From Photobacterium sp. TLY01 (lineage in GTDB: Bacteria; Pseudomonadota; Gammaproteobacteria; Enterobacterales; Vibrionaceae), in the NCBI RefSeq assembly GCF_021432065.1, contig NZ_CP090365.1:124001-188000 (forward strand): a DNA stretch of 64,000 bases, read 5' to 3'. Of the stretch, positions 54,800 to 63,629 are shown piece by piece. A model generated the notes under the pieces. The model saw only the letters and a list, made by a program, of their open reading frames with translations. It had not been told where the DNA came from and searched no databases. Position numbers and translations under genes: made by a program. Numbering within the stretch: the first letter of the stretch is position 1; every line of letters starts with the position of its first letter.

Positions 54800-56734
54800 A
54801 TGACACTCTACCGGCAACTCATTCTCTGGTTATTCCTGGTCTTTGTGCTGCTGCTGGTGAGCGTATTCTCGGTTCAAATCCACAATACCCGTGCCTATCT
54901 GCTCAACCAGCAAACCATCGAGACAGACAATGCCGTGAATGCCGCCGGACTGGCTTTAACCCCCTATCTGGCGATGAAGGATTTGGTTGGGGCGGAATCT
55001 GTCATTAACGCCATGTTTGACGGTAGTTTTTACCAGCGGGTTTCTCTGAGTATCATCACGCCTCAGAGCCAGATTCTGAGGGAATACCCGCCGGGTGCCT
55101 TTGCCGTACCTGAGTTTTTCCGCCGCTGGCTGCCTATCGAGCCGCAGTCACGTTCAGTGACACTCACCAGCGGCTGGATGCAAACCGCCGAGCTGTCGGT
55201 GACCAGTAATCCGGCTGCCGCTTACCAGCAGCTCTGGCAAAGCGCTGTTCAGTTGTTTCTGGTTCTGTCCGCCATACTCGGGCTGGGCGCAGCGGCTTTA
55301 CTGCTGGGCCTGAATCTGATTATCCGCAAACCGCTGAACCGGCTTCGGACCAAAGCGCAGGCCATTTCCCGCAATGACTTCGGAGCGCCGCTGCCCTTAC
55401 CGGCCACCAAGGAACTGCGCGATGTGGTGGACGCGTTTAACCACATGAATCAGCAGATACGCCACCATTTCAGACAGCAAGCCGAAGCTGCAGACAGACT
55501 TCGTATCCAGGCTTATCAGGATCCCGTTTCCGGGCTGGCAAACCGCCGTTTTCTGCTCTCAAAGCTCGCTGCGCTGATCCCGGATAAGGGCCACGGGGGG
55601 ATTGTCCTGTTGCGGGTCGACCTCATTAAAGAGACCTATCAGCAGCAGGGATTCCGCGCTGGCGACAGCCTTGTCTCAGCCCTGTCGCGTCAACTGACAA
55701 CATTGCTTGGCCCGAAGGCCACCCTGGGCCGGCTCAGTCAGTCAGAATTTCTCTATGTCGGACCGGTTCGGTCGCGAACAGACCTGACTGACATTGCCGG
55801 ACGCATGCTCGCCATCACAGAGAAATGTCATCCGGTGCCGGAGGGCGTGGCTGAACACAACAGCAGCGTAGCCGTTGTCATGAAAGGAAAAATGCAGACA
55901 GTGTCTGATTTGCTGGCAGCGGCAGACAATGCCGTGAATCTGGCATCTGCCCAGACAGACTTTCCGCTGTGCGTTATCGGCGACGATACCCATTTACCCA
56001 CTTTTGGCCGCCAGCAATGGCAGTCGCTGGTTGCTCAGGCAATCAAGTCAGATCAACTGACATTCAGTTTTCAAACGGCCATTGATCAGAAACACCAGCC
56101 TTTATTCAGAGAAGTGTTTACCAGTGTGGAACATCAGGGCCAGTCTTACCGGGCGAAATTTTTCCTGCACGCGCTGGATACGCTGGAGGATGGCGCCAGC
56201 CTTGACCGTTATGTACTGAGCAAGATGGCAAAACACTTAGGCTATCGTGACGATACCTCATTGGTGCCGTTAACCGTCAACCTCAGCCTGAGCAGCATTC
56301 GCGCCGCAGGTTTTCTCCGCTGGCTGGCAGGGTTTATGGCAATGCACCGTCACATTAGCAGCAAACTGTTGTTAGAAATTCCTGAGGCTGCTTTTGTTCA
56401 TCATTATGAATTTTCCAGCCTGCTTTGCAGCATCATTCGTCATTACGGATTTCGTTTCGGCATTGATAACTACGGCCATCATTTTAGTACTTTAGGCTAT
56501 CTGCAGCGATTTAAGCCCTACTATGTCAAGCTGGACTACGCCTATACCGGCCAGTTAGATCAGGAAATAAAAACCAATGTCCTTCGCGCGGTTACCCGGA
56601 CCGCAGATAATCAGAATATTCTGACCATAGCCACCCGGGTTGAAACACAAGCGCAGATGAATAAACTGGCAGCACTTTCAGTCACGGGCTTTCAGGGTTA
56701 TGTGGTCGACAGTCTGTTAAGGGCATCTCCATGA
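54800..56734 (+). CDS. lapD: LapD-type c-di-GMP receptor with degenerate GGDEF and EAL domains
   Basis: Inner-membrane protein of 644 residues. It has TM1 (about 7-26), a periplasmic LapD_MoxY_N domain with GWMQ at 125-128 (the family's LapG-binding Trp), TM2 (about 150-172), HAMP, then GGDEF and EAL domains. The GGDEF signature is replaced by RLSQSEF. The EAL motif is REVFTSV and the DDFG motif is DNYGHH, so no enzyme activity is expected. In the model, c-di-GMP-bound LapD holds LapG and protects the adhesin. The ATG at 54800 has an AGGAGG site just after the lapG stop. Its end overlaps the ABC gene by 4 bp. Confidence 0.93.
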   Translation: MTLYRQLILWLFLVFVLLLVSVFSVQIHNTRAYLLNQQTIETDNAVNAAGLALTPYLAMKDLVGAESVINAMFDGSFYQRVSLSIITPQSQILREYPPGAFAVPEFFRRWLPIEPQSRSVTLTSGWMQTAELSVTSNPAAAYQQLWQSAVQLFLVLSAILGLGAAALLLGLNLIIRKPLNRLRTKAQAISRNDFGAPLPLPATKELRDVVDAFNHMNQQIRHHFRQQAEAADRLRIQAYQDPVSGLANRRFLLSKLAALIPDKGHGGIVLLRVDLIKETYQQQGFRAGDSLVSALSRQLTTLLGPKATLGRLSQSEFLYVGPVRSRTDLTDIAGRMLAITEKCHPVPEGVAEHNSSVAVVMKGKMQTVSDLLAAADNAVNLASAQTDFPLCVIGDDTHLPTFGRQQWQSLVAQAIKSDQLTFSFQTAIDQKHQPLFREVFTSVEHQGQSYRAKFFLHALDTLEDGASLDRYVLSKMAKHLGYRDDTSLVPLTVNLSLSSIRAAGFLRWLAGFMAMHRHISSKLLLEIPEAAFVHHYEFSSLLCSIIRHYGFRFGIDNYGHHFSTLGYLQRFKPYYVKLDYAYTGQLDQEIKTNVLRAVTRTADNQNILTIATRVETQAQMNKLAALSVTGFQGYVVDSLLRASP

Positions 56735-58857
56735 CAGATCCTTTACTGCTCGCCCTGATTGTCGTCAGCCGCCACTATGGGGTGGCCAACACACCCGATG
56801 CGTTAATTGCCGACCTGCCGCTGCCAGACGGACAGCTCACTCCCTTTCTGCTGCCCAGGGCCGCAGAAAAAGCCGGGCTAGAAGCCAAAGAAGAAAAACT
56901 GGCAATAGAAAAACTGCCACCCATGTTGCTACCGGCCATACTGCTGCTCAAGGGCAACAGCGCCTGCGTAGTCGCCAGCATCGATCATGAAAAACAACAA
57001 CTTGCTGTTATATCACCTCAGTTTGACAGTGAAGAGCGCTGGATATCTTTTTCAGAATTCAATGAGAGCTATACCGGCCATCTGTTTCTGCTCAAAAAGC
57101 GGTTTCGCTATGACGAGCGATCACCTGAGCTGCTCAAACCGACAAAAGGACACTGGTTCTGGGGAACGCTCTGGTTATCGAGAAATATCTACCGCGATGT
57201 ATTTATTGCCTCCATTCTGATCAACTTGTTTGCTATTGCCACCCCGCTGTTTACCCGGCTGGTTTACGACAAAATTGTCCCTAATCAGGCCTTTGATTCA
57301 CTCTGGGTGCTGGCAAGCGGCATCACGCTGATCTTTGGCTTTGACTTTGTGCTTAAGTTAATGCGCAGTTATTTCATTGATGTGGCGGGCAAAAAATCTG
57401 ACATTCTGATATCTGCCAAGCTTTTTGCCAAGGTCATGGGCCTGCGGATGGAAGCCCGGCCACCATCAGTCGGTGCCCTGGCCCGGCATCTGCAAGAATT
57501 TGAAGCCATCCGGGAGTTTTTCACCTCAGCGACCATCACTTCCCTGATTGACCTGCCCTTTGCGATATTGTTTCTGGTGGTGATCTGGCTGATTGCCGGG
57601 CCGCTGGTGATCATTCCGATTGTCGCTCTGGCCTTTCTGATTCTCTACAGCCTGCTGGTGCAGCGGCCTTTGCGAAGAAGCATCGAAGAAGGCTCGCGCC
57701 TGTCGTCGCAAAAACACGCCAACCTGATTGAAAGCCTGTCCGGACTGGACACTATCAAACGGTTCGAAGCACAAAGCCAGTTTCAGTACAAATGGGAAGA
57801 AGCAGTGGCGCACATGGCCAACTGGAGTATCAAATCACGGCGCCTGACCGATTCAGTACAGAACACTGCCGGATTCTGCCAGCAGTTTGTCACAGTCGGC
57901 ATGATCGTGTTCGGCGTGTATCAGATTGCCGCCGGCGAGCTCACCATGGGCGGTCTGATTGCGGTCTCTATGCTCAGCAGCCGCGCGGTCGGGCCCTTGG
58001 TGCAACTGGCGTTGCTGTCGACCCGCTACCATCAGGCAAAATCGGCCAAGACCATTATCGAGCAGCTCATGGCCTTACCGGTCGAGCAAGAAGCTGATAA
58101 GCGGTTTCTGCATCGCGCCGCCTTACAGGGCCGGATTCAGTTCAGCCAGGTCAGTTTTCAATATCCCGGCCAGCAGCGCATGGCGCTCAAAGATCTGGAT
58201 CTGACCATAGAACCGGGTGAGAAAGTCGCCATCATTGGCCGGGTCGGCTCAGGCAAAACCACCATAGAGCGTTTGATCATGGGGCTCTATAAGCCCTCGG
58301 CAGGTTCGATCAGCCTTGATGACACGGATATCGGTCAGCTGCACCCCACAGACATCCGACGCAATATCGGCAGTGTGCCGCAGGATCTGATGCTCTTCTA
58401 TGGTTCCGTCCGCGATAACATTGCATTAGGCCGCTCGCAAGTCAGTGACGAGGCCATTCTTCGTGCCGCAGAGCGGGCCGGTGTCACCGCCTTTACCCGG
58501 CAGGATGAAGCCGGGCTGGATCGCCAGGTCGGCGAAGGCGGGCAAGCACTCTCCGGTGGCCAGAAACAAGCCATCGCCATCGCCCGTGCCCTGCTCACTG
58601 AGCCCAAAGTCCTGGTGATGGATGAGCCCAGCAGCAGCATGGACAACAAAGCCGAACAGGTACTCAAACAGGTATTAAACAGGCTCGACAATGACGAAAC
58701 CCTGATCCTGTTCACTCATAAAACCAGCATGCTGGATGTTGTCGACCGCATCCTGGTTCTGGAGCAAGGCCAGCTCGTCGCCGACGGACCCAAAGAGCAG
58801 GTGCTGCAGCAACTCAGGAAAGGCAATTTAAATGGCGGAAAAATGGGCGCTGGGTAA
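56731..58857 (+). CDS. lapB: Type I secretion ABC transporter with C39-like N-terminal domain
   Basis: Inner-membrane exporter of 708 residues. The N-terminal C39-like domain (1-130) lacks the catalytic Cys, so it recognises but does not cleave substrate. An ABC-type membrane domain (about 160-430) and an ATPase domain follow, with Walker A GRVGSGKTT, the ABC signature LSGGQKQ, Walker B VLVMDEPSSSMD and H-loop LFTHKTS. It energises export of the adhesin with the HlyD and TolC partners. Its ATG overlaps the lapD stop (ATGA), so the two are translationally coupled. Confidence 0.94.
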   Translation: MTDPLLLALIVVSRHYGVANTPDALIADLPLPDGQLTPFLLPRAAEKAGLEAKEEKLAIEKLPPMLLPAILLLKGNSACVVASIDHEKQQLAVISPQFDSEERWISFSEFNESYTGHLFLLKKRFRYDERSPELLKPTKGHWFWGTLWLSRNIYRDVFIASILINLFAIATPLFTRLVYDKIVPNQAFDSLWVLASGITLIFGFDFVLKLMRSYFIDVAGKKSDILISAKLFAKVMGLRMEARPPSVGALARHLQEFEAIREFFTSATITSLIDLPFAILFLVVIWLIAGPLVIIPIVALAFLILYSLLVQRPLRRSIEEGSRLSSQKHANLIESLSGLDTIKRFEAQSQFQYKWEEAVAHMANWSIKSRRLTDSVQNTAGFCQQFVTVGMIVFGVYQIAAGELTMGGLIAVSMLSSRAVGPLVQLALLSTRYHQAKSAKTIIEQLMALPVEQEADKRFLHRAALQGRIQFSQVSFQYPGQQRMALKDLDLTIEPGEKVAIIGRVGSGKTTIERLIMGLYKPSAGSISLDDTDIGQLHPTDIRRNIGSVPQDLMLFYGSVRDNIALGRSQVSDEAILRAAERAGVTAFTRQDEAGLDRQVGEGGQALSGGQKQAIAIARALLTEPKVLVMDEPSSSMDNKAEQVLKQVLNRLDNDETLILFTHKTSMLDVVDRILVLEQGQLVADGPKEQVLQQLRKGNLNGGKMGAG

Positions 58858-58917
58858 TATTTGCTTGGGTGTGTGGTAGAGTACTGATCAATTGCCGGAC
58901 ACCAACATATTGAGAGA

Positions 58918-59244
58918 ATGATGAATGACCTACAACGATTAATCTTATTATACAGGACGTTAGACAATGCACCTGAAGAGGAATTAATCAGTACATGTCG
59001 TCTCGCGAGTCATATTGAATCTCTGGTTACACTGATCCCTGATACACAAGATGATTTTCAGCAATCGTACTATCAATTGTGGGATGCACTGGAAGTGGCT
59101 TATGTTCAGCATACTGAGTTGGCAATACCATTCAACGAATCAGTCAAAATGGACTTAATACATTTCCTGGATATTTTCAAAGTTCACGTGCTGCATGAGA
59201 TCAATCGACGGTTTTCTGTCTGTTTCAGAGTAATGAAAAATTGA
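58918..59244 (+). CDS. Small hypothetical protein after the adhesin exporter operon
   Basis: Protein of 108 residues, no recognised family, predicted mostly helical and acidic in its first half (MMNDLQRLILLYRTLDNAPE). Its coding sequence is more AT-rich than the lap genes. It starts 60 bp after lapB with a GAGAG site; ATG-ATG leaves the exact start open by one codon. A strong hairpin follows. It could be the last gene of the exporter operon or an independent unit. Confidence 0.6.
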   Translation: MMNDLQRLILLYRTLDNAPEEELISTCRLASHIESLVTLIPDTQDDFQQSYYQLWDALEVAYVQHTELAIPFNESVKMDLIHFLDIFKVHVLHEINRRFSVCFRVMKN

Positions 59245-59260
59245 GTGAGTTAATAGTTAA

Positions 59261-59296
59261 CAACTAAAGCCCGCCATCTCTGCTGGGCTTTAGTTG
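59261..59296. terminator. Hairpin terminator between convergent genes
   Basis: CAACTAAAGCCC pairs perfectly with GGGCTTTAGTTG around a 12-base loop, 16 bp after the small hypothetical gene and 20 bp before the end of the convergent lasA-like gene. It can act in both directions, although T-runs are weak. Confidence 0.7.
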
Positions 59297-59315
59297 CTAA
59301 TTAGAGCGTACCCAT

Positions 59316-60434
59316 TCACATGACCGGATTATCTATCCGACGCCAGAAACAAATTTTCTGATTGTTGCGCTGATCCACCAGCCAGGTATAGCTGCAGTTA
59401 TCGTCGTAGCTGTAACGCCCGGTCTGAACCTGATATGGCCCAAAGCTGGTGCCTTGCATCGACTGGAAACGCCCCTGATACAGCAGTGAAAAATGCAGAT
59501 GCGGCCCGGTTGACGAACCTCCCTCACACAAAGCGGTCGAGCGATTATTGGCGTAAGTACCCAGCTTGGTATTTTTGTTGACCCATTGGCCGTTGGAGAC
59601 CTGAACACCATCCATGTGATAGTAATTGGTCGCCCAGCCATTCGGGTTGGTGACCCGCACCTGACAGCGTGATAACACAGTCGCATAGCCATCATGGGCT
59701 GCGGTGACGCTGTAGGTCGCTCCGCCCCAGGCCGGCCAGTCGTACGAGACATCTATCGAAGAAAGCGGAAAGCCTGATCCACTGTGCGCATGCGGCCCGT
59801 TGGGCACCCAGCTGTACCCCTGATACCAGGGCATCTGCATAAAGCCGGCAGGGGGAGCGAGCGTACTGGCGACACGAGATTCCGCACGGCTCTGGCGTGT
59901 TGACGCCGGTTCACCGAACCAGGCCACATAGTGCTGCGACCATTCTGCTGCACGCTGCGGATCATTGAGTGTACTGAGAATGGCCAAAGTAGACGTATTG
60001 GTCGGAATGGCGGTATCAGCCTCATACCGGTAAAAATACTGCGAAAGATGATTAGCAACGCGTTTGATCGCTTCTTTGAACTGAATGTCTTGCGCTTCGT
60101 TAACATCCGCGTCCGGTTGCCAGTCTTCCGTCAGCAGGACAGTGACCAGGATGACTCTGGGATCAACCCCAGTCGCGCCGCTCCAGTGCATCAGAGTTTC
60201 TTTCAAAGACGTCCAGTTCGGGGCAAAACTGTCAAAGAACGCCTGTTCATCAAACGGGTTCTGATAGGGTCTGAACACAAAGTTTTCGTCAGACACCAAA
60301 GGCTGAACGTCCGTCCCCTGATCAATGATTTGCTGAGTTACCGGTGAACTGGGTACCGCAGGATAAAGGTCATGAGCCAGCGCGACAGAACTGGCAATGA
60401 AAGGAAAAGCCATGAACAGTATCGATTTTTTCAT
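59316..60434 (-). CDS. LasA-like staphylolytic metalloprotease (M23)
   Basis: Secreted zinc endopeptidase of 372 residues, similar in layout to Pseudomonas LasA preproenzyme. A signal peptide (MKKSILFMAFPFIASSVALA), a propeptide to about residue 190 and a mature M23 domain starting near LAPPAGFMQMPWYQGYSWVP are visible. Zinc ligands lie in HAHSGSGFPLSSIDVSYDW and GPHLHFSLLYQG; ALCEGGSSTGPHLHF closely follows LasA. Such enzymes cut pentaglycine bridges in Gram-positive cell walls. The ATG at 60434 has a GGAG site 9 bp upstream; the longer frame starts with TTG. It may serve predation, competition or nutrition. Confidence 0.92.
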   Translation of the reverse strand: MKKSILFMAFPFIASSVALAHDLYPAVPSSPVTQQIIDQGTDVQPLVSDENFVFRPYQNPFDEQAFFDSFAPNWTSLKETLMHWSGATGVDPRVILVTVLLTEDWQPDADVNEAQDIQFKEAIKRVANHLSQYFYRYEADTAIPTNTSTLAILSTLNDPQRAAEWSQHYVAWFGEPASTRQSRAESRVASTLAPPAGFMQMPWYQGYSWVPNGPHAHSGSGFPLSSIDVSYDWPAWGGATYSVTAAHDGYATVLSRCQVRVTNPNGWATNYYHMDGVQVSNGQWVNKNTKLGTYANNRSTALCEGGSSTGPHLHFSLLYQGRFQSMQGTSFGPYQVQTGRYSYDDNCSYTWLVDQRNNQKICFWRRIDNPVM

Positions 60435-60449
60435 CACTATTATCTCCAA

Positions 60450-60690
60450 TTGCTTATATGCAAAGTGGAGTTTGGCAGGCTGAGTTTACTTCAGAAAAAT
60501 AATCTGTCGGTTTGCGAGTTAACAGAAGATTGAATGTAAGTATGTGCAATTGACAGACAATACAATTTGACTCTGCGTGATTAGTAACCGCAAGTGCGGC
60601 CACGTTTCTGGCTGGACAACCGCGACTGGATCAGCCCTTACAAGCGCATTACCATTCGCAGTGTCCTTCTAATCATGCTCTCTATGGCAA
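60450..60690. other. Short gene-free stretch
   Basis: About 240 bp between the lasA-like gene (reading away) and the zinc-ribbon gene. It must hold the lasA promoter; no clear element was recognised. Confidence 0.35.
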
Positions 60691-61062
60691 TTACAGACGC
60701 TCTTCAACCAGGAAGCGTTTGAAGAAGTCCGACAAATCGATTTTTGCCAGATCCTTGAACTCTCCGGCATCGTAAAAACGGCCTTTACAGGTCGGGCAGC
60801 TCTCAAACCAGATATGAGGCTGTTTCGGGTCGACCAGCCTTAGCAACTTATTGCTTGGACAGACAGGGCATTCGATCTGATCTATACCGTTAAAGGTTTT
60901 ACCGATCCCGGCATCCCCGATATCGACGGCATCAGCCAGCGGCTTCATTTTTTCGATTTCATACGCATCCAGCCATAAACCTTTGCAAGCGGAACAGCGC
61001 TCAATATCACCCAGCGGGGTATTAATATGCTCAAACTTCGAATGACACTTAGGACATTGCAT
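60691..61062 (-). CDS. Zinc-ribbon protein (zf-TFIIB family)
   Basis: Protein of 123 residues with two CxxC...CxxC zinc ribbons: MQCPKCHSKF...RCSACKGLWLD and IECPVCPSNK...SCPTCKGRFYDAGEF. The CxxCxGxWxD pattern is that of the TFIIB-type zinc-finger family of small bacterial proteins, whose role is unknown. An AAAGGAG site precedes the ATG. It appears to be a single-gene unit. Confidence 0.85.
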   Translation of the reverse strand: MQCPKCHSKFEHINTPLGDIERCSACKGLWLDAYEIEKMKPLADAVDIGDAGIGKTFNGIDQIECPVCPSNKLLRLVDPKQPHIWFESCPTCKGRFYDAGEFKDLAKIDLSDFFKRFLVEERL

Positions 61063-61229
61063 TCGAGACTCCTTTTATTATTGTCTTTCAATTCAGTTGC
61101 ATACTACATTCATGCCGCAATTGAATCATAGACAATTTGTTTTATATCCTTCTGTTTTGTGATTCTCATGGAAATGTCACCGATTGAGAGCGTCAACGGT
61201 ATGATGCTCGTCCGGCAACCACCCCAAAA

Positions 61230-61253
61230 AAAACCGCTCAGGCGAGCGGTTTT
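61230..61253 (-). terminator. Rho-independent terminator of the UPF0303 operon
   Basis: AAAACCGCTC pairs with GAGCGGTTTT around an AGGC loop; on the minus strand it is followed by a T-run, 5 bp after the UPF0303 stop codon. Confidence 0.9.
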
Positions 61254-61258
61254 CACTG

Positions 61259-61732
61259 TCACTTTCCCTGTCGGGGCTGGAGAATTTGCTGCAACGCATC
61301 CGTCACCAGTTGATGATCTTCTTCCTGGGGTAAGCCAGATACTGTTACCGCGCCCACCAGCCCGCATCCTTGAATGCGCAGCGGAAAAGACCCGCCATGC
61401 GCACAGTATTCACGCGCATCGATATGGGGCTGGCTCTCAAACTCACGCTGCTTGCGGGCGTTGTACTGTCCAAGGTAATAAGAGCTTTTACCAAACCGCA
61501 GTACGCTGTTGCGTTTACGGCGAATCCAGTCCTGATGATCCGGGTTCGTTCCCGCCATTGCATAGCTAAACAGAATCTGGCCAAACGCGTACACTTCGAT
61601 CGCAACAGAGGCTTGTTTCGCTTCTGCATGGTTTTTTAGCAACGATCCCAGCGCCCAGGCGGTCTCGTGATTAAACTGCTCAAGCTGCAAATCTGCTTCC
61701 TGTTGTACCAAAACGTCCAGTGTCAGGCTCAT
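61259..61732 (-). CDS. UPF0303 / GlcG-HbpS-like (DUF336) protein
   Basis: Protein of 157 residues of the UPF0303 group, related to the heme-degrading HbpS/GlcG fold. The conserved core is IEVYAFGQILFSYAMAGTNPDH, followed by WIRRKRNSVLRFGKSSY, and the C-terminal HGGSFPLRI...GAVTVSGLPQEEDH. The function is not established. Its ATG overlaps the stop of the Gfo/Idh/MocA oxidoreductase gene by 4 bp, so it is the last gene of a three-gene operon closed by the terminator that follows. Confidence 0.87.
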   Translation of the reverse strand: MSLTLDVLVQQEADLQLEQFNHETAWALGSLLKNHAEAKQASVAIEVYAFGQILFSYAMAGTNPDHQDWIRRKRNSVLRFGKSSYYLGQYNARKQREFESQPHIDAREYCAHGGSFPLRIQGCGLVGAVTVSGLPQEEDHQLVTDALQQILQPRQGK

Positions 61733-62769
61733 GCATCCACCTTCATGGTTTGCCCTAACCGGCTGCTTTCCAGCGCCAGTTGAATCAGCTTAATATTCAG
61801 CAACGCTTCCTGTGCCGGTACCGGATTCGGTGTGCCGAGGCGAATCGCGTCTGTTACGCCGGCAAAGTAATGCTGATAGCCACCCAATTCAGTAGGAATG
61901 ATTTGCGAGCCGTCTTCCTGATGAAGCTGACCAGAATGGGCTGCGTCTTCTGCTGCCCATGCTGGCTGCTCGGGTTTTACGCCGGCTTTCAGGTAATCTT
62001 CTTGCGGATCGAGACCATATTTCTCGTATTTACCCAGTGAACCCAGCACTTTAAAGCGCAAATTCGGCTCAGGACTGTACAGGTTCGAATGCAACTGAAC
62101 CAGATGCTCAGGGTACTGAAGGATCAGGTTGTAATAATCAATGGTTTTCGCACCCGGCCGCATAGCCATACACTGGGCCGTCAGGGCCTGAGGTTTGCCA
62201 AACAGTGCCAGGGCCTGATCCAGCAGGTGCGGCGCCAGATCAAACAAAATGCCGCCACCGTCTTCGGCCATTTCACGCCAGCGCTGACGGACTACAGGGC
62301 GAAAACGGTCAAAGTGTGATTCAAAATACTTCACCTCGCCCAGCCTGCCGTCTTCCACCAGCTTTTTCACGGTCAGGAAGTCGCCATCCCAGCGGCGGTT
62401 GTGGAAAACACTCAGCACCAACCCTTTTTCTTCGGCTAACGCAATCAGGGCTTCGCCGTCTTCCACTTTGGTGACAAAAGGCTTTTCGACGATGACATGC
62501 TTGCCGTTTTCCAGCGCCAGTTTCGCCAGACGGAAGTGAACATCGTTGGGCGCTGTGATGATCACCAGTTCGGCGTCACTGTCGGTCAGCAGGGAATCGG
62601 CATCGCTGAAACAGGTCACGTCAGGGTAATCGGCTGTAACCGCCGCCGTCTGGCTGCTGCTGATAGCGGTCAGCACAAGCTCATCCATCGCTTCAATGAA
62701 AGGCAGGTGAAAGGTTTTTGCAGAAAAACCGTAGCCAATGACGGCTGTTTTTACCGGAGAATATCGCAT
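61729..62769 (-). CDS. Gfo/Idh/MocA-family NAD(P)-dependent oxidoreductase
   Basis: Protein of 346 residues. The N-terminal Rossmann fold starts AVIGYGFSAKTFHLPFI and includes VIITAPNDVHF and the catalytic-site EKPFV (Lys of EKP). The substrate domain contains GILFDLAPHLLDQAL with a conserved Asp and His. Members oxidise or reduce sugars, inositols and related compounds; closest by eye is the YdgJ/YhhX group, substrate unknown. It starts 1 bp after the DeoR regulator's stop and overlaps the UPF0303 gene, so the three act as an operon. Confidence 0.9.
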   Translation of the reverse strand: MRYSPVKTAVIGYGFSAKTFHLPFIEAMDELVLTAISSSQTAAVTADYPDVTCFSDADSLLTDSDAELVIITAPNDVHFRLAKLALENGKHVIVEKPFVTKVEDGEALIALAEEKGLVLSVFHNRRWDGDFLTVKKLVEDGRLGEVKYFESHFDRFRPVVRQRWREMAEDGGGILFDLAPHLLDQALALFGKPQALTAQCMAMRPGAKTIDYYNLILQYPEHLVQLHSNLYSPEPNLRFKVLGSLGKYEKYGLDPQEDYLKAGVKPEQPAWAAEDAAHSGQLHQEDGSQIIPTELGGYQHYFAGVTDAIRLGTPNPVPAQEALLNIKLIQLALESSRLGQTMKVDA

Positions 62770-62770
62770 A

Positions 62771-63538
62771 TCAAAGCTGTCCTTGTGTGGTGGAAGCCAC
62801 GATCACTTGAATATCGTGGCTGTCAAAACGTTCGGCGTAAGTGTTTGTAAGTGGTTGGTCTGTGATTAATACATCAATGCCATTCAGGTCGCAGACATGA
62901 TGAAAATTATTCTGGCCCAGTTTGTGCTGCTCGCACACCACAACCACTTGCTGCGCCTGCGCCATCATCGCCTTTTTCAGCGAGGCTTCCTGTTCATTAT
63001 TGGTCGACAAGCCATGTTCTGATAAAGCACAGACGCCGATAAAAGCTTTATTCACCCGATAGTCAGCCAGCTGCTTTTCGGCCTGATGGCCTAACACGGC
63101 GCGGTGGAAAGCATCAAATTTGCCGCCCAGCAAATGCACGGCAACATGAGGGTTGTCCGCAAGTTGCTGCAAAATATCGACGGAGTTCGTAATGACAGTC
63201 GCAGGCCGGTGAATGTAGCGCGCCATTAATGTCAGTGTCGTGCTGGTATCGAGTAACAGATGATCATCGGCGTCAATCAGTTGTGCCGCGCACTGAGCAA
63301 GCTGTTGCTTGGCTTCACTGATCACTTTACCGGAATAGGGTTCAAGACGGCCCGATACCGAGGTTCTGACTGCGCCGCCACGGATACGCTGGATACCCGG
63401 CTGCTGAGTAAGCTTCACCAGATCGCGACGGGCAGAATCGCGCGAGACGGTAAATTGCTCGCAGATGTCATTGAGGGTCACCTTTCCTTGCTGTTCTATC
63501 AGCGAAGTCAGGTGAATAAGGCGTTCTTCCTGGGTCAT
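62771..63538 (-). CDS. DeoR-family transcriptional regulator
   Basis: Protein of 255 residues. The N-terminal DeoR HTH reads LIEQQGKVTLNDICEQFTVS with RDSARRDLVKL as recognition helix, followed by IQRIRGGAV. The C-terminal sugar-phosphate-binding (ISOCOT) domain contains LLDTSTTLTLMARYI, VITNSVDILQQLA, LLGGKFD and AFIGVCALSEHGLST. It is the first gene of the operon with the Gfo/Idh/MocA enzyme and probably controls it in response to a sugar phosphate. Confidence 0.92.
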   Translation of the reverse strand: MTQEERLIHLTSLIEQQGKVTLNDICEQFTVSRDSARRDLVKLTQQPGIQRIRGGAVRTSVSGRLEPYSGKVISEAKQQLAQCAAQLIDADDHLLLDTSTTLTLMARYIHRPATVITNSVDILQQLADNPHVAVHLLGGKFDAFHRAVLGHQAEKQLADYRVNKAFIGVCALSEHGLSTNNEQEASLKKAMMAQAQQVVVVCEQHKLGQNNFHHVCDLNGIDVLITDQPLTNTYAERFDSHDIQVIVASTTQGQL

Positions 63539-63629
63539 ACACTCAAAACCACTTAAGTAATTTTAAGTTATTCTGACAGAGACTCAGCCAAATGCCAATC
63601 AAATACTGTCTCGAGTCATGCGTCACTGC

